Notes: a model not told the origin generated them from the sequence alone. 32,343 nucleotides of DNA from Methanobacteriota archaeon (GCA_002699515.1 PAAW01000064.1:1-32343), one strand, 5' to 3'. Counted from the first letter of the stretch, positions 1 to 7,478 are shown. A program made the numbers and translations.

Positions 1-1
1 T

Positions 2-115
2 AATATTGGTAAACGTTGGTTAAAAAATCTCAAAGTGGAATGGATTCAAAGGGGAGTAATGTTAGGTATTATTGGAAGTGGTTTTTTCTACTTATATGAA
101 GCCACTATCATATAA
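2..115 (+). CDS. C-terminal fragment of an unidentified membrane protein
   Basis: An open frame enters from the left edge and ends at TAA 113-115. The last 37 residues have a basic stretch (KRWLKNLKVEWIQRG) followed by one hydrophobic helix (VMLGIIGSGFFYLYEATII) that reaches the end of the protein. This is the usual look of the last transmembrane helix of a multi-pass transporter such as a LysE-type exporter, but 37 residues cannot settle the family. It converges on the permease gene that ends at 173. The reading frame is plausible but unproven because nearly all of the gene lies outside the window. Confidence 0.4.
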   Translation, partial: NIGKRWLKNLKVEWIQRGVMLGIIGSGFFYLYEATII

Positions 116-172
116 TATTCAACCCTTCTAAAATTAAAAACGGGCCTAATGCTCCAAATAATAATACCATTA

Positions 173-1087
173 TTATTCTTTTTTATATTTTGAAAGGAAA
201 AATTCTGGAATAAAGACTTCTGTCCAACTTGCCCGTTTTAGATTTTCTTTTTCAGTAAAAAATGACCTTGCATAAATAGATATTAAATCAATAATTACTA
301 CAGTTATGAATATAATTATTAGGTATGCAATGACTTTGTCATATTGTAAAAATTTCAAATATAAATTGATGTAGTAACCAATTCCACCTGCTCCAACAAT
401 ACCAATTACAGTACCATGTCTAACATTATATTCAAACATAAAAATTAATTGAGAAATTAAATTGTTTGCTGATTCTGGAATTACAACTCCAATTGATTTT
501 TCCATCTTATTTAGTCCCATAGCATCTGCAGCATCTAAAGGATCTCGAGAAATCCCTTCAATAGATTCGTACTGTAATTTTCCTAAATAGCCAATTGTAT
601 AAAATGTCATGGCCAAAGCTCCAGAAACTGGCCCAAACCCTATTAAAATAACAAATAAAATAGCCCAAATAATACTTGGTAAACTTCTAAAAGCCGCCAA
701 AATAATTCTTGCTGGGTATGAAATCCATAAAGGATTTAAATTTCTGGCGGCCAATAAAGAAAGTGGTAATGAAAGTATCATTCCAAAAATTGTTGCAACA
801 AATGCAATCTTCAACGTTTCAGTCATTCCAATCCATGCTGTTGAGCATTTAAATTCAAAAGGAGGGTATTCTGTACAAACTGGATATGCTTGGGGTTTTA
901 TTACTCTCCAATCTGGGGGCCACAACGATTCATAGAAAAACACAGAAAGGTTATCTAAACTATTTTCAAGAGATCCCCAATCCCCATCTACTAAATCACT
1001 AAAAATCAACCAAGTAAGTGTCAAAAGTAATATTAACAAAAAAGGTAATTTCACCTTTCTATAATAATTTTGAAATAAAGACATCAT
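173..1087 (-). CDS. PhnE-type ABC transporter permease of a predicted ferric iron importer
   Basis: A 304-residue inner-membrane permease of the PhnE-type binding-protein-dependent family. Helices are visible near residues 13-31, 91-113, 127-160 and 220-270. The EAA coupling loop that contacts the ATPase is around residues 172-206 (ESIEGISRDPLDAADAMGL and on to VVIPES), and the NVRHGTVIGIVGAGGIGYYI segment is typical of PhnE. The start ATG has a strong GGAGGAGG ribosome site and overlaps the ATPase stop by four bases (ATGA), so the two are translationally coupled. By family alone it would be called phosphonate permease. Its own binding protein is transferrin-like, so I infer Fe(III) as substrate. 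Family confidence is high and substrate confidence moderate. Confidence 0.9.
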   Translation of the reverse strand: MMSLFQNYYRKVKLPFLLILLLTLTWLIFSDLVDGDWGSLENSLDNLSVFFYESLWPPDWRVIKPQAYPVCTEYPPFEFKCSTAWIGMTETLKIAFVATIFGMILSLPLSLLAARNLNPLWISYPARIILAAFRSLPSIIWAILFVILIGFGPVSGALAMTFYTIGYLGKLQYESIEGISRDPLDAADAMGLNKMEKSIGVVIPESANNLISQLIFMFEYNVRHGTVIGIVGAGGIGYYINLYLKFLQYDKVIAYLIIIFITVVIIDLISIYARSFFTEKENLKRASWTEVFIPEFFLSKYKKE

Positions 1088-1785
1088 TCCTCCTCCATAT
1101 TAGTTATCTCTTTTATTTTAGCATCTTCAATTGAAAAAATCCTATCACCCATTTCTTTGGCTCTAGAAATATCATGTTCAACAACCACAAGGGTGGATTT
1201 GTTTTGATGGATATATTCTATCACTTTTGATTGTACAATTTCTTTTGTATGCTCATCTAATTCACTTAAAAATTCATCAGCTAAAATTAATCTTGGTTGT
1301 TGAGATAAAGTTCTAGCAGTAGCAACTCTTCTTTGTTGTCCACCCGATAGTTTTCGAATAATATTATATTGAAGGGGTTCTATTCCCATAGCAATAATTG
1401 CATCTAATGCATGTTTTTTAGCAATTTTTGAAGGTAAGGGGGTCCAAAATCGTTTATGTCCTGCGTTAGCACCAAGCATAACATTATGCATTACACTAGC
1501 GTGCCGAACCAATCCTAAACTTTGGGGGATGTACCCTAATTCTCCTTTATTTGGGTGTTGGGGTAAATGTTTACCACACACTTCAATAGATCCTGAAATT
1601 GGCCTGACTAACCCTGCAATTGTTTTGAGGAGTGTTGTTTTTCCAATTCCTGATATCCCTGTTAAAACTATAATTTCACCAGGGTATGCCTTAAACTCAC
1701 CAATATCAATTAGAATGTTTTTGGGATCATACCCAATAGTTACATTCTGAAGATTTACTAGAGGGGTGTTTTCTTTGTCCTCAAT
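1084..1785 (-). CDS. ABC transporter ATP-binding protein (PhnC-like), probable ATT start
   Basis: The ATPase of the importer, 233 residues if it starts at ATT 1785. Visible motifs are Walker A GISGIGKTT (43-51), Q-loop Q88, signature LSGGQ (146-150), Walker B LILADE (166-171), D-loop SELD and switch His 204 (VVEHD). The first ATG/GTG/TTG in frame is GTG at 1581, which would cut off Walker A, so it cannot be the real start. Between the upstream in-frame stop TAA and Walker A there is no ATG, GTG or TTG. A G6 ribosome site at 1795-1800 precedes ATT GAG GAC AAA by nine bases. An ATG at 1802 lies in another frame and reaches a stop after about 14 codons. Alternatives are a one-base error in the G6 tract, which would make ATG-GGG-GGG the start, or a real frameshift. 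It is the second gene of the operon. Confidence 0.85.
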   Translation of the reverse strand: MEDKENTPLVNLQNVTIGYDPKNILIDIGEFKAYPGEIIVLTGISGIGKTTLLKTIAGLVRPISGSIEVCGKHLPQHPNKGELGYIPQSLGLVRHASVMHNVMLGANAGHKRFWTPLPSKIAKKHALDAIIAMGIEPLQYNIIRKLSGGQQRRVATARTLSQQPRLILADEFLSELDEHTKEIVQSKVIEYIHQNKSTLVVVEHDISRAKEMGDRIFSIEDAKIKEITNMEEE

Positions 1786-1794
1786 AAGAAAGCA

Positions 1795-1800
1795 CCCCCC
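1795..1800 (-). promoter_or_regulatory. G6 Shine-Dalgarno sequence for the ATPase gene
   Basis: On the minus strand GGGGGGTG precedes the ATT codon at 1785. It matches the GGAGGTG ribosome-binding consensus with a G replacing A, which can still pair with U in 16S rRNA. It is the only ribosome-site-like sequence upstream of Walker A and so helps decide the start. The same tract is also where a sequencing indel would be most likely. Confidence 0.5.
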
Positions 1801-1813
1801 ATAGATTTAATCT

Positions 1814-3988
1814 TCAAGAGGAGACTATATCAAACTTAGTTTCAAAATATGTTGAGATTCCAGGTATATTTGAAATTAAATCTGAGTAGCTTCCAAGGTG
1901 TTGTTGAGATGTCACCGTAACTAATCCTGGAGTATTCAAAATATTGTTTAAAATTTGATCTCCGCATGTGTTTTTTGGTGAATCTGAATCAACTTGGTGT
2001 GTTGTGATGTCATAACAACCAGTATATGTGTTGCCCATTACTGTCATATTTTCTACATATTGTTCATTATTTAATGAAAGAAGGGCATTAAGTATAGCTG
2101 TCCTTGTTTGGATATCTATTCTATCTGGGTTATACATTACTGGGTGACTTGGTGCTTTACCAAACATAGGTAATGCAACATATTGATCCATTGCTAAACA
2201 CCAATCTTCGTTTTCTACTGGGTCCTCATTATCACAATATGAAGCTACTGTACTATCTTTTGCAAATGCAACATCACCTGTTCCATCAGATAAGCATTTT
2301 ACTGCTCCACTATATCCATAGTATGGTGTCCCAGAATCTGGAATAGAAGCATCATCACTAAAGAAATTAAATATTGTATTTCTTAATGACTCAATGTCTG
2401 TTGGATCTCCTATAACCTCAGCATATCCATTACCAATTAAGTATCCCATTGGTAATAACATACCTGCTGATTTTAACCATCCTGTATGACATGATGTTTT
2501 ACCTTCTAATAATGCAAATGGATCAGTTGTTGGGTCATCATCTAAATGAGCTGCTGCCATTTCACTATCTGCTTTTACCCACGCATGTGCATTGTAATGT
2601 GTTCTTCCGTCAGACTTTTGGTCTGCAGCCATAGCTGCCAATCCATATTCTTTCCAACCAACCCATGACGCTCCTCCATCCATAAATGCAATGTCTGCAT
2701 TTCCAAATCTTAAAGCCTCAATAATTGCACCTTCAGAACTTACTGGGTAAAGTTCAACAGTTACTCCTAATTTATCTGCTAAATAATCAGCTAAAATTTG
2801 GGGGTTTTCATCAGGATTATCATAATCATCTTTAACTTCATATGCTATTACAACATTGTCAATTGTTGGCGTCATTAAATCATTAATTGTGTATTTATCA
2901 TTATAATATGCTGAAATTCCTGGAATTGCTGACAATACTGCAGAATAACTCCCTAAATGTGTTTCTGTGTCTGTTTCAACGATTCCTGGTGTACTTAATA
3001 CATCAGATAATATTGCTGCTCCATCTACCTCGTCCTTCATTTCAACTAATGCAGTGGTTACTTTATTTACTAATTCTTCATCCATATATTGAGGATTATA
3101 CATTACTGGGTGACTTGGAGACTGCCCAAATTCTGGTAATGCAACATATTGATCCATTGCTAAACACCAATCTTCATTTTCTGTTGGGTCCTCATTATCA
3201 CAATAAGATGGGACTGTGCTATCTTTTGCAAATGCAACATCACCTGTTCCATCAGATAAGCATTTTACTGCCCCTCCATATCCATAATATGGTGTTCCAG
3301 AATCTGGAATTGAAGCATCATCACTAAAGAAATTGAATATTGTATTTCTTAGTGTTTCTACATCATTTGCATCACCAACAACATTTGCATATCCATGTCC
3401 AATTAAATATCCCATTGGCATTAACATACCTGCTGATTTTAACCATCCTGTATGGCATGATGTTTTACCTTCTAATAATGCAAAAGGATCTGTTATTGGG
3501 TCATCATCTAAATGTGCTGCTGCCATTTCACTATCTGCCTTTACCCATGCATGTGCATTGTAATAAGTTCGGCCATCTGACTTTTGATCTGCTGCCATAA
3601 CTTCAAGATCGTATTGTTGCCAACCAACCCATGCACTTCCCCCATCCATAAATGCTAAATGTGCATTTCCGAATCTTAATGCTTCTAATGCTGCACCTTC
3701 TGAATCTATAGGGTATAATGAAACGTCCATAGTTAATTTAGCACTAAGATAATCTGCTAAACGTTGTGGGTTTTCATCAATATTTTCATAATCATCTTGA
3801 ACTGAATATGCGATGTTTAATTTTGGTAATTCAACTGTATCTGTAGTTGTATTATCAGAAGTTGTGTTGTTTGTTGTGTCGTCAACAACTGTATCATCTT
3901 TAATCAAAGGTTCGTCCGTTCCTGTGCATCCAGCAAATACTGAACAAATAATCAATATTGCCATCAATAATTCTTTTCCAATTTTCAT
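1814..3988 (-). CDS. Bilobal transferrin-like iron-binding lipoprotein, binding protein of the ABC importer
   Basis: A 724-residue exported lipoprotein: signal peptide with lipobox FAGC (Cys21), a Thr/Asn/Asp-rich tether (24-52), then two homologous lobes (about 55-365 and 376-720). Generic annotation would be PhnD-like, but it carries transferrin signatures in each lobe: GKTSCHTGWLKSAGM, NFFSDDASIPDS, YYGY(G/S)GAVKCLSDGTGDVAFAKDSTV and PSHPVM. Known transferrin Fe(III) ligands Asp63, Tyr95, Tyr188 and His249 align with D115, Y143, Y237, H293 in lobe 1 and D437, Y465, Y559, H615 in lobe 2. The carbonate-site Thr120 is T180/T502, and Arg124 is Lys (184/506). The Cys118-Cys194 disulfide pair matches C178/C243 and C500/C565. 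The start ATG has ribosome site GGAGAGAT. First gene of the operon, under two iron-repressor-like palindromes. Role: capture ferric iron outside the membrane and hand it to the permease (inferred). Confidence 0.9.
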   Translation of the reverse strand: MKIGKELLMAILIICSVFAGCTGTDEPLIKDDTVVDDTTNNTTSDNTTTDTVELPKLNIAYSVQDDYENIDENPQRLADYLSAKLTMDVSLYPIDSEGAALEALRFGNAHLAFMDGGSAWVGWQQYDLEVMAADQKSDGRTYYNAHAWVKADSEMAAAHLDDDPITDPFALLEGKTSCHTGWLKSAGMLMPMGYLIGHGYANVVGDANDVETLRNTIFNFFSDDASIPDSGTPYYGYGGAVKCLSDGTGDVAFAKDSTVPSYCDNEDPTENEDWCLAMDQYVALPEFGQSPSHPVMYNPQYMDEELVNKVTTALVEMKDEVDGAAILSDVLSTPGIVETDTETHLGSYSAVLSAIPGISAYYNDKYTINDLMTPTIDNVVIAYEVKDDYDNPDENPQILADYLADKLGVTVELYPVSSEGAIIEALRFGNADIAFMDGGASWVGWKEYGLAAMAADQKSDGRTHYNAHAWVKADSEMAAAHLDDDPTTDPFALLEGKTSCHTGWLKSAGMLLPMGYLIGNGYAEVIGDPTDIESLRNTIFNFFSDDASIPDSGTPYYGYSGAVKCLSDGTGDVAFAKDSTVASYCDNEDPVENEDWCLAMDQYVALPMFGKAPSHPVMYNPDRIDIQTRTAILNALLSLNNEQYVENMTVMGNTYTGCYDITTHQVDSDSPKNTCGDQILNNILNTPGLVTVTSQQHLGSYSDLISNIPGISTYFETKFDIVSS
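1830..3826 (-). repeat. Intragenic tandem duplication encoding the two transferrin-like lobes
   Basis: Two copies of about 1 kb in direct orientation encode lobe 1 (about 2890-3826) and lobe 2 (about 1830-2863). Similarity is visible at DNA level. The stretch near 2440-2634 and its counterpart near 3400-3600 differ at only a minority of positions, including synonymous sites. The lobe ends diverge: lobe 2 carries an insertion near residues 640-680 with two extra cysteines. This suggests a fairly recent duplication or ongoing gene conversion between the cores. Confidence 0.8.
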
Positions 3989-4003
3989 TTTAATCTCTCC
4001 TAA

Positions 4004-4019
4004 TTTAGGTGCTCCTAAA
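4004..4019. promoter_or_regulatory. DtxR/IdeR-like operator, proximal copy
   Basis: A perfect interrupted palindrome TTTAGG-TGCT-CCTAAA sits at the expected transcription start of the transferrin-like gene. It resembles the TTAGG-N4-CCTAA pattern of DtxR/IdeR-family metal-dependent repressors. A second copy lies 46 bp upstream, centre to centre. Confidence 0.65.
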
Positions 4020-4037
4020 ACTGCCTGCCTAGCCCCC

Positions 4038-4048
4038 TATATATAATA
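4038..4048 (-). promoter_or_regulatory. TATA box of the transferrin-ABC operon
   Basis: On the minus strand TATTATATATA lies about 50 bp from the start codon of the transferrin-like gene. A start of transcription about 25 bp downstream would fall at about 4013-4022, at or beside the proximal palindrome, leaving a leader of about 30 bases that contains the ribosome site. Confidence 0.65.
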
Positions 4049-4049
4049 G

Positions 4050-4065
4050 TTTAGGCACACCTAAA
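4050..4065. promoter_or_regulatory. DtxR/IdeR-like operator, distal copy
   Basis: The palindrome TTTAGG-CACA-CCTAAA lies directly upstream of the TATA box, where archaeal TFB contacts the BRE. Bound repressor here would block TBP/TFB loading, and the proximal site would block polymerase. The two sites share both half-sites exactly and differ only in the four-base spacer. Confidence 0.65.
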
Positions 4066-4094
4066 AATTAAAGTAAATTTTAAATTATAAAATA

Positions 4095-4358
4095 TTAAAT
4101 TTTTGTTTTAAATCCCATAGCTCGGACAATGCACCATCCTTTGCGTCCCTCCCAAATTGTGAAAAAGCCTGTAAAAAATGTGCAGCCAATAAGGGCCCAA
4201 TTCACTGGTATTGGGGATTCTGGAAGGCTATCCCAGAACATTGGGGGGAAATTGAAAAGGGTGGAGATAGTGAGAATTATTCCTAACACCACAACAAAAG
4301 TTCCAAGTTTGATCCTTGCTGCTTTACCTCTCGCATCTATATTACATTCTAAGGCCAT
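4095..4358 (-). CDS. Small two-helix membrane protein, DUF2892-like
   Basis: An 87-residue protein with two hydrophobic helices (about 19-36 and 53-67) and a Cys-containing N-terminus (MALECNIDARGKAARIKLGT). The charged DARGKAARIKLG segment before helix 1 recalls the small DUF2892 inner-membrane family, but this is a weak resemblance. The start ATG follows AGGGATGCATA. It lies upstream of the transferrin promoter on the same strand, separated by the operator region, and just downstream of MoeA. No function can be assigned. Confidence 0.65.
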   Translation of the reverse strand: MALECNIDARGKAARIKLGTFVVVLGIILTISTLFNFPPMFWDSLPESPIPVNWALIGCTFFTGFFTIWEGRKGWCIVRAMGFKTKI

Positions 4359-4402
4359 TATGCATCCCTAATTTTATTTCAGTGATAAATGTCTGTTTTT
4401 TA

Positions 4403-5635
4403 TTAGAGTAGTAAAACATCAATAATTTGATCTTTGGTTCCTTTTTCATTGTATGGTAAAATAGTTAATGCATTAGAAGTTGTTAAACTATGTAAATTTC
4501 CTGAGCCTTGGTGTGTTGTGGTATATGCTATCATCTCTGTGCCTGTATTTTCAACAATTACTCTTGAAAAATTTATGTATTCTTTTTTGAGGTTGATATT
4601 TTCAAGTAATTTTGCTTTAACTATTTTAGGGGTAGGGCCATTTGCATTTGTAATAAATTTTAGCCAGGGATTAATTAATATTTGAAATACTACATGCGAG
4701 CTAACTGGGTTTCCTGGTAATCCAAAAATAGGTGTATTATTCCATTTCCCAAATAATGGGGGGGAGCCTGGTTTTATTTTAATTCGCCAAAATAAAATAT
4801 TGCCTTCTTCTTCCATAATTTTCCTTACAAGATCAAAATCTCCCATTGATACTCCTCCAGAAGTTATAATTAAATCTGAAATGTTAGATGCTTTATCTAA
4901 TTCTTCTCTTAAATCATCAATTGTATCTGAAACAGAATTGTGTCTAATGGGGATATGTCCCATTTCTTTAATTAATCCCTCTAAAACATAACTATTAGAT
5001 TCATAAATTTGACCTGGTAAAAGTTCTTTTCCGGGTGCAATTAATTCATCACCTGTGGAAATTATTGAAATTTTAAGTTGTTTAATTACTGAAACTTCGG
5101 AAAATCCCATTGTTGCTAATAACCCTATTTCTCTAGGAGTAAGGTATGTTCCTTTTTTGAAGATAAGTTCATTTTTTGATAAATTTTCACCTTTAATACG
5201 AATATAGTTTGGGAAACTGGGTGAGTAAAGTAATACTTTATTATTTGTTTTTTTGGTTTTTTCAACCATTATAATCGAATCGGCGCCATCTGGAATTGGT
5301 GCGCCTGTCATGATTTTGATTGCAAAACCAGATGTTAATTTTTCATTGGGTGTTTCTCCCGCAGGAAGGGTTCCGATTATTTCTAATTCTATTGGTTCGT
5401 TTTCTGTAGCTGTTATTGTATCTGAATAAATTACTGCATAACCATCCATACTAGAATTGTTAAAGGGGGGATCATTTATCTTACTATAAATATCATTAAT
5501 TAAAACCCTGTGAAGTGTGTTTTCAATGGGTAATTTTTCTTCAAAAGTTGGTATTTTAATTGTTTTTGAAAGTTTTAAGGCTTCTTCTAAACTTACAAAA
5601 TAATTTTTATTATTTGAAAATGAGGGGGTTGCCAT
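4403..5635 (-). CDS. moeA: Molybdopterin molybdotransferase MoeA
   Basis: A 410-residue protein of normal MoeA length. It inserts molybdate (or tungstate) into adenylylated molybdopterin in the last step of cofactor synthesis, in the cytoplasm. Visible family motifs are PPFNNSSMDGYAV near residues 57-69, KIMTGAPIPDGADSIIMVE near 107-125, STGDELI near 192-198, TSGGVSMGDFD near 259-269, and PGSPPLFG followed by GLPGNPVSS near 289-313. The start ATG has no clear ribosome site, fitting a leaderless transcript from the divergent promoter region 5636-5695. It faces away from the TauE/SafE gene. No other molybdenum gene is in the window. Confidence 0.93.
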   Translation of the reverse strand: MATPSFSNNKNYFVSLEEALKLSKTIKIPTFEEKLPIENTLHRVLINDIYSKINDPPFNNSSMDGYAVIYSDTITATENEPIELEIIGTLPAGETPNEKLTSGFAIKIMTGAPIPDGADSIIMVEKTKKTNNKVLLYSPSFPNYIRIKGENLSKNELIFKKGTYLTPREIGLLATMGFSEVSVIKQLKISIISTGDELIAPGKELLPGQIYESNSYVLEGLIKEMGHIPIRHNSVSDTIDDLREELDKASNISDLIITSGGVSMGDFDLVRKIMEEEGNILFWRIKIKPGSPPLFGKWNNTPIFGLPGNPVSSHVVFQILINPWLKFITNANGPTPKIVKAKLLENINLKKEYINFSRVIVENTGTEMIAYTTTHQGSGNLHSLTTSNALTILPYNEKGTKDQIIDVLLL

Positions 5636-5695
5636 ATTATATCGTTAAGGATTTGTTTTAATAATATTGATTAATCAAAGTAAACTCGGTGGTTC

Positions 5696-6451
5696 GTGGA
5701 TATTAATCTAATTGTGTTATGTTTGGGTTTATTTCTTATTTCTATTCTTTATTCTAGTGTGGGCCATGGGGGTGCTTCTGGATATTTAGCTATATTATCA
5801 TTAAGTACATTTGCAAGTATGGAAAGTAGTTGGTTAAAACAACATGTGTGGTGTTTAAATTTAGTTGTAGCAGCTATCGCATTTTACCATTATTACAAGG
5901 CAGGATTTTATGTTAAAAAATTTACAATACCATTTATTTTGGGTAGTGTTCCATTTGCAATAATTGGGGGTGCCCTAAAAATAAATGGTGATGTTTATGA
6001 TTACCTTCTTTCAATTACATTAATTTGGGCTGCTTATAGACTATACCAAACCAAAGAAATAATTGAAAAGGGGAAGGTTGTCAATTTAAGTCTGAAAACA
6101 ACATTACCAATTGGTGGGAGTATTGGTTTTTTAAGTGGTGTTATTGGGGTTGGTGGGGGTATTTTTTTATCACCGATTCTTTTATTGAAAAAATGGGCTG
6201 ATCCAAAAAGTGTTGCAACTACTTCTGCATTATTTATTTGGGTAAATTCAGCGGCTGGACTATTTGGTGCTGGGCTCTCGAAACAATTAGAAATTGATTT
6301 GAATATTTTATTGCCGTTTATAGTGTCTGTAATTATTGGAGGGTATATTGGTTCCAAATTTGGATCTAATACAAATCAATCAAAAATTAAATCAATATTA
6401 ATAATAGTTTTAATTATAGCGGCATTGAAACGTATTTTAGAATTTATTTAA
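5696..6451 (+). CDS. TauE/SafE family anion permease
   Basis: A 251-residue integral membrane protein with about eight helices. It contains the two family repeats, seen as SSVGHGGASGYLA (near 21-33) and LSGVIGVGGGIFLSPILLL (near 145-163), each with the GxGGG/GHGG loop of TauE/SafE proteins. The family moves small anions such as sulfite, sulfonates or sulfoacetate, or exports them. The actual substrate cannot be read from sequence. It starts at GTG 5696 after GGTGG and diverges from moeA. That pairing is suggestive, since sulfite-oxidising enzymes use molybdenum cofactor, but no such enzyme is visible here. Confidence 0.88.
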   Translation: MDINLIVLCLGLFLISILYSSVGHGGASGYLAILSLSTFASMESSWLKQHVWCLNLVVAAIAFYHYYKAGFYVKKFTIPFILGSVPFAIIGGALKINGDVYDYLLSITLIWAAYRLYQTKEIIEKGKVVNLSLKTTLPIGGSIGFLSGVIGVGGGIFLSPILLLKKWADPKSVATTSALFIWVNSAAGLFGAGLSKQLEIDLNILLPFIVSVIIGGYIGSKFGSNTNQSKIKSILIIVLIIAALKRILEFI

Positions 6452-6660
6452 CGGTGTCTAAACATATGGGGTGGGGGGGGTATTTGTGGTTTTAGAGAAC
6501 TTGATTGGGTGTTCCATTGATTATTTAGGGGGGGTATTGGCATATCCCAAATATTTGTTGTTTGTTTTTTGCGTCTCTTAACTGTTCTAATCGTCAATTG
6601 TAACGATAAAAATATTAAAATTAAACTTAAAATATATATCATGTTGTTCATCTTAATCAT
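6448..6660 (-). CDS. Small membrane protein with proline-rich tail
   Basis: A 70-residue reading frame with an N-terminal helix (about 5-24), a basic stop-transfer stretch (TVKRRKKQ), and a cytoplasmic tail with IPPLNNQW and PQIPPPPHMF. It converges on the TauE/SafE gene, overlapping its stop by four bases. The PPPP segment is encoded by a G8 tract at 6473-6480 on the plus strand. Its membrane-then-proline layout looks real, but small size and lack of homologues I recognise keep confidence moderate. Confidence 0.5.
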   Translation of the reverse strand: MIKMNNMIYILSLILIFLSLQLTIRTVKRRKKQTTNIWDMPIPPLNNQWNTQSSSLKPQIPPPPHMFRHR

Positions 6661-6709
6661 GGGTATTAACCATCATTAGTATTTGAATGAGTGTTTAATC
6701 TCGTAAAAA

Positions 6710-7468
6710 TTAAATTACTAATTGACCGATTTCATAACTTCTAAAATGTAATGTATATTCTGTTGTAAAACCCCCCCCTAATGTAATAAGTAAAGTGGTG
6801 TCATAATATGTTGAAATTCTACAACCTTCACGTGGTGCATCATTAGCATTACTATTCAAATTATCAAATAATTCTAATTTTATTTTATATGATTGATCTT
6901 GGTCTAAAAGACTAACTCTAATCTCTTCATCTAATTTTGTAACAAAGCCATTTTCAAATGCATTGTTTGGTGCACCAGAAGCTCTTACTTGAGATGTTGC
7001 AGAACCATCAAATGAAGAAGCAAACATTGGTGTTTCTACTTGGCGGCCATCATTTATTCCATTTTCATTTAAATCTGTAACTCCCTCATTTTCACATCTT
7101 ACAACATAATTTGCATTTGTTACTTCAATAGGTGTGCTTCCTGGTGCTAAATGAAAATTCATCAATAATTGATGATGCCCCCACGGTCTTTGATTTCCTC
7201 CTGGTGCATCAGAACAATCTGGTTCTGTCGAAACAAAATCAGTAACCCAACAAGGTTGAAAACGGTAAATAAATATTGAATCTACAATTATTTTACCATT
7301 TTGTTCTGTGGTTTCTGCTGTATTTGTTTGATTTTTAAACGCTTTCTCCATAGTCATTATAATGGTAGAGCAAACTATCATTGATACTAAAACTATTGCA
7401 ATAAATGTAATGAGGGTTCCAATTCCAACAGAGGCGTCCTCATCTCTTTTCATATTTTTCACAAACAT
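6710..7468 (-). CDS. Archaellin (archaeal flagellin)
   Basis: A 252-residue protein with a class III signal peptide. A short basic leader (MFVKNMKRDEDA) is followed by SVGIGTLITFIAIVLVSMIV, the hallmark hydrophobic assembly helix of archaellins. The prepilin peptidase FlaK/PibD would cut before the helix, near residue 12. The rest is a beta-rich outer domain with GCRIST and LLITLGGGFTTEY near the C-terminus. It lies 10 bases downstream of the basic zinc-ribbon gene and is likely cotranscribed. No archaellum motor or assembly gene is in the window. A G8 tract (minus-strand sense, 6771-6778) encodes the GGG of LGGGF and would shift the last 20 residues if it slipped. Confidence 0.85.
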   Translation of the reverse strand: MFVKNMKRDEDASVGIGTLITFIAIVLVSMIVCSTIIMTMEKAFKNQTNTAETTEQNGKIIVDSIFIYRFQPCWVTDFVSTEPDCSDAPGGNQRPWGHHQLLMNFHLAPGSTPIEVTNANYVVRCENEGVTDLNENGINDGRQVETPMFASSFDGSATSQVRASGAPNNAFENGFVTKLDEEIRVSLLDQDQSYKIKLELFDNLNSNANDAPREGCRISTYYDTTLLITLGGGFTTEYTLHFRSYEIGQLVI

Positions 7469-7478
7469 AATATTTTAT

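Noticed and set aside
1529-1750. Plus-strand open frame of 73 codons
   Set aside because: It is the antisense shadow of the ATPase N-terminus, which includes Walker A on the minus strand.
1788-1802. ATG at 1802 as the ATPase start
   Set aside because: It is out of frame with the ATPase by one base and its frame stops after about 14 codons, unless the G6 tract is miscounted.
2887-3563. Plus-strand frames rich in Leu, His and Ile
   Set aside because: Antisense shadows of the transferrin-like gene; composition is low-complexity and no ribosome site is present.
1814-3988. Plain phosphonate/phosphite-binding protein PhnD
   Set aside because: The folds are related and generic tools would likely say PhnD, and the permease and ATPase are PhnE/PhnC-like. 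The transferrin ligand set, SCHTG motif, disulfide pair, bilobal layout and iron-type operators fit better.
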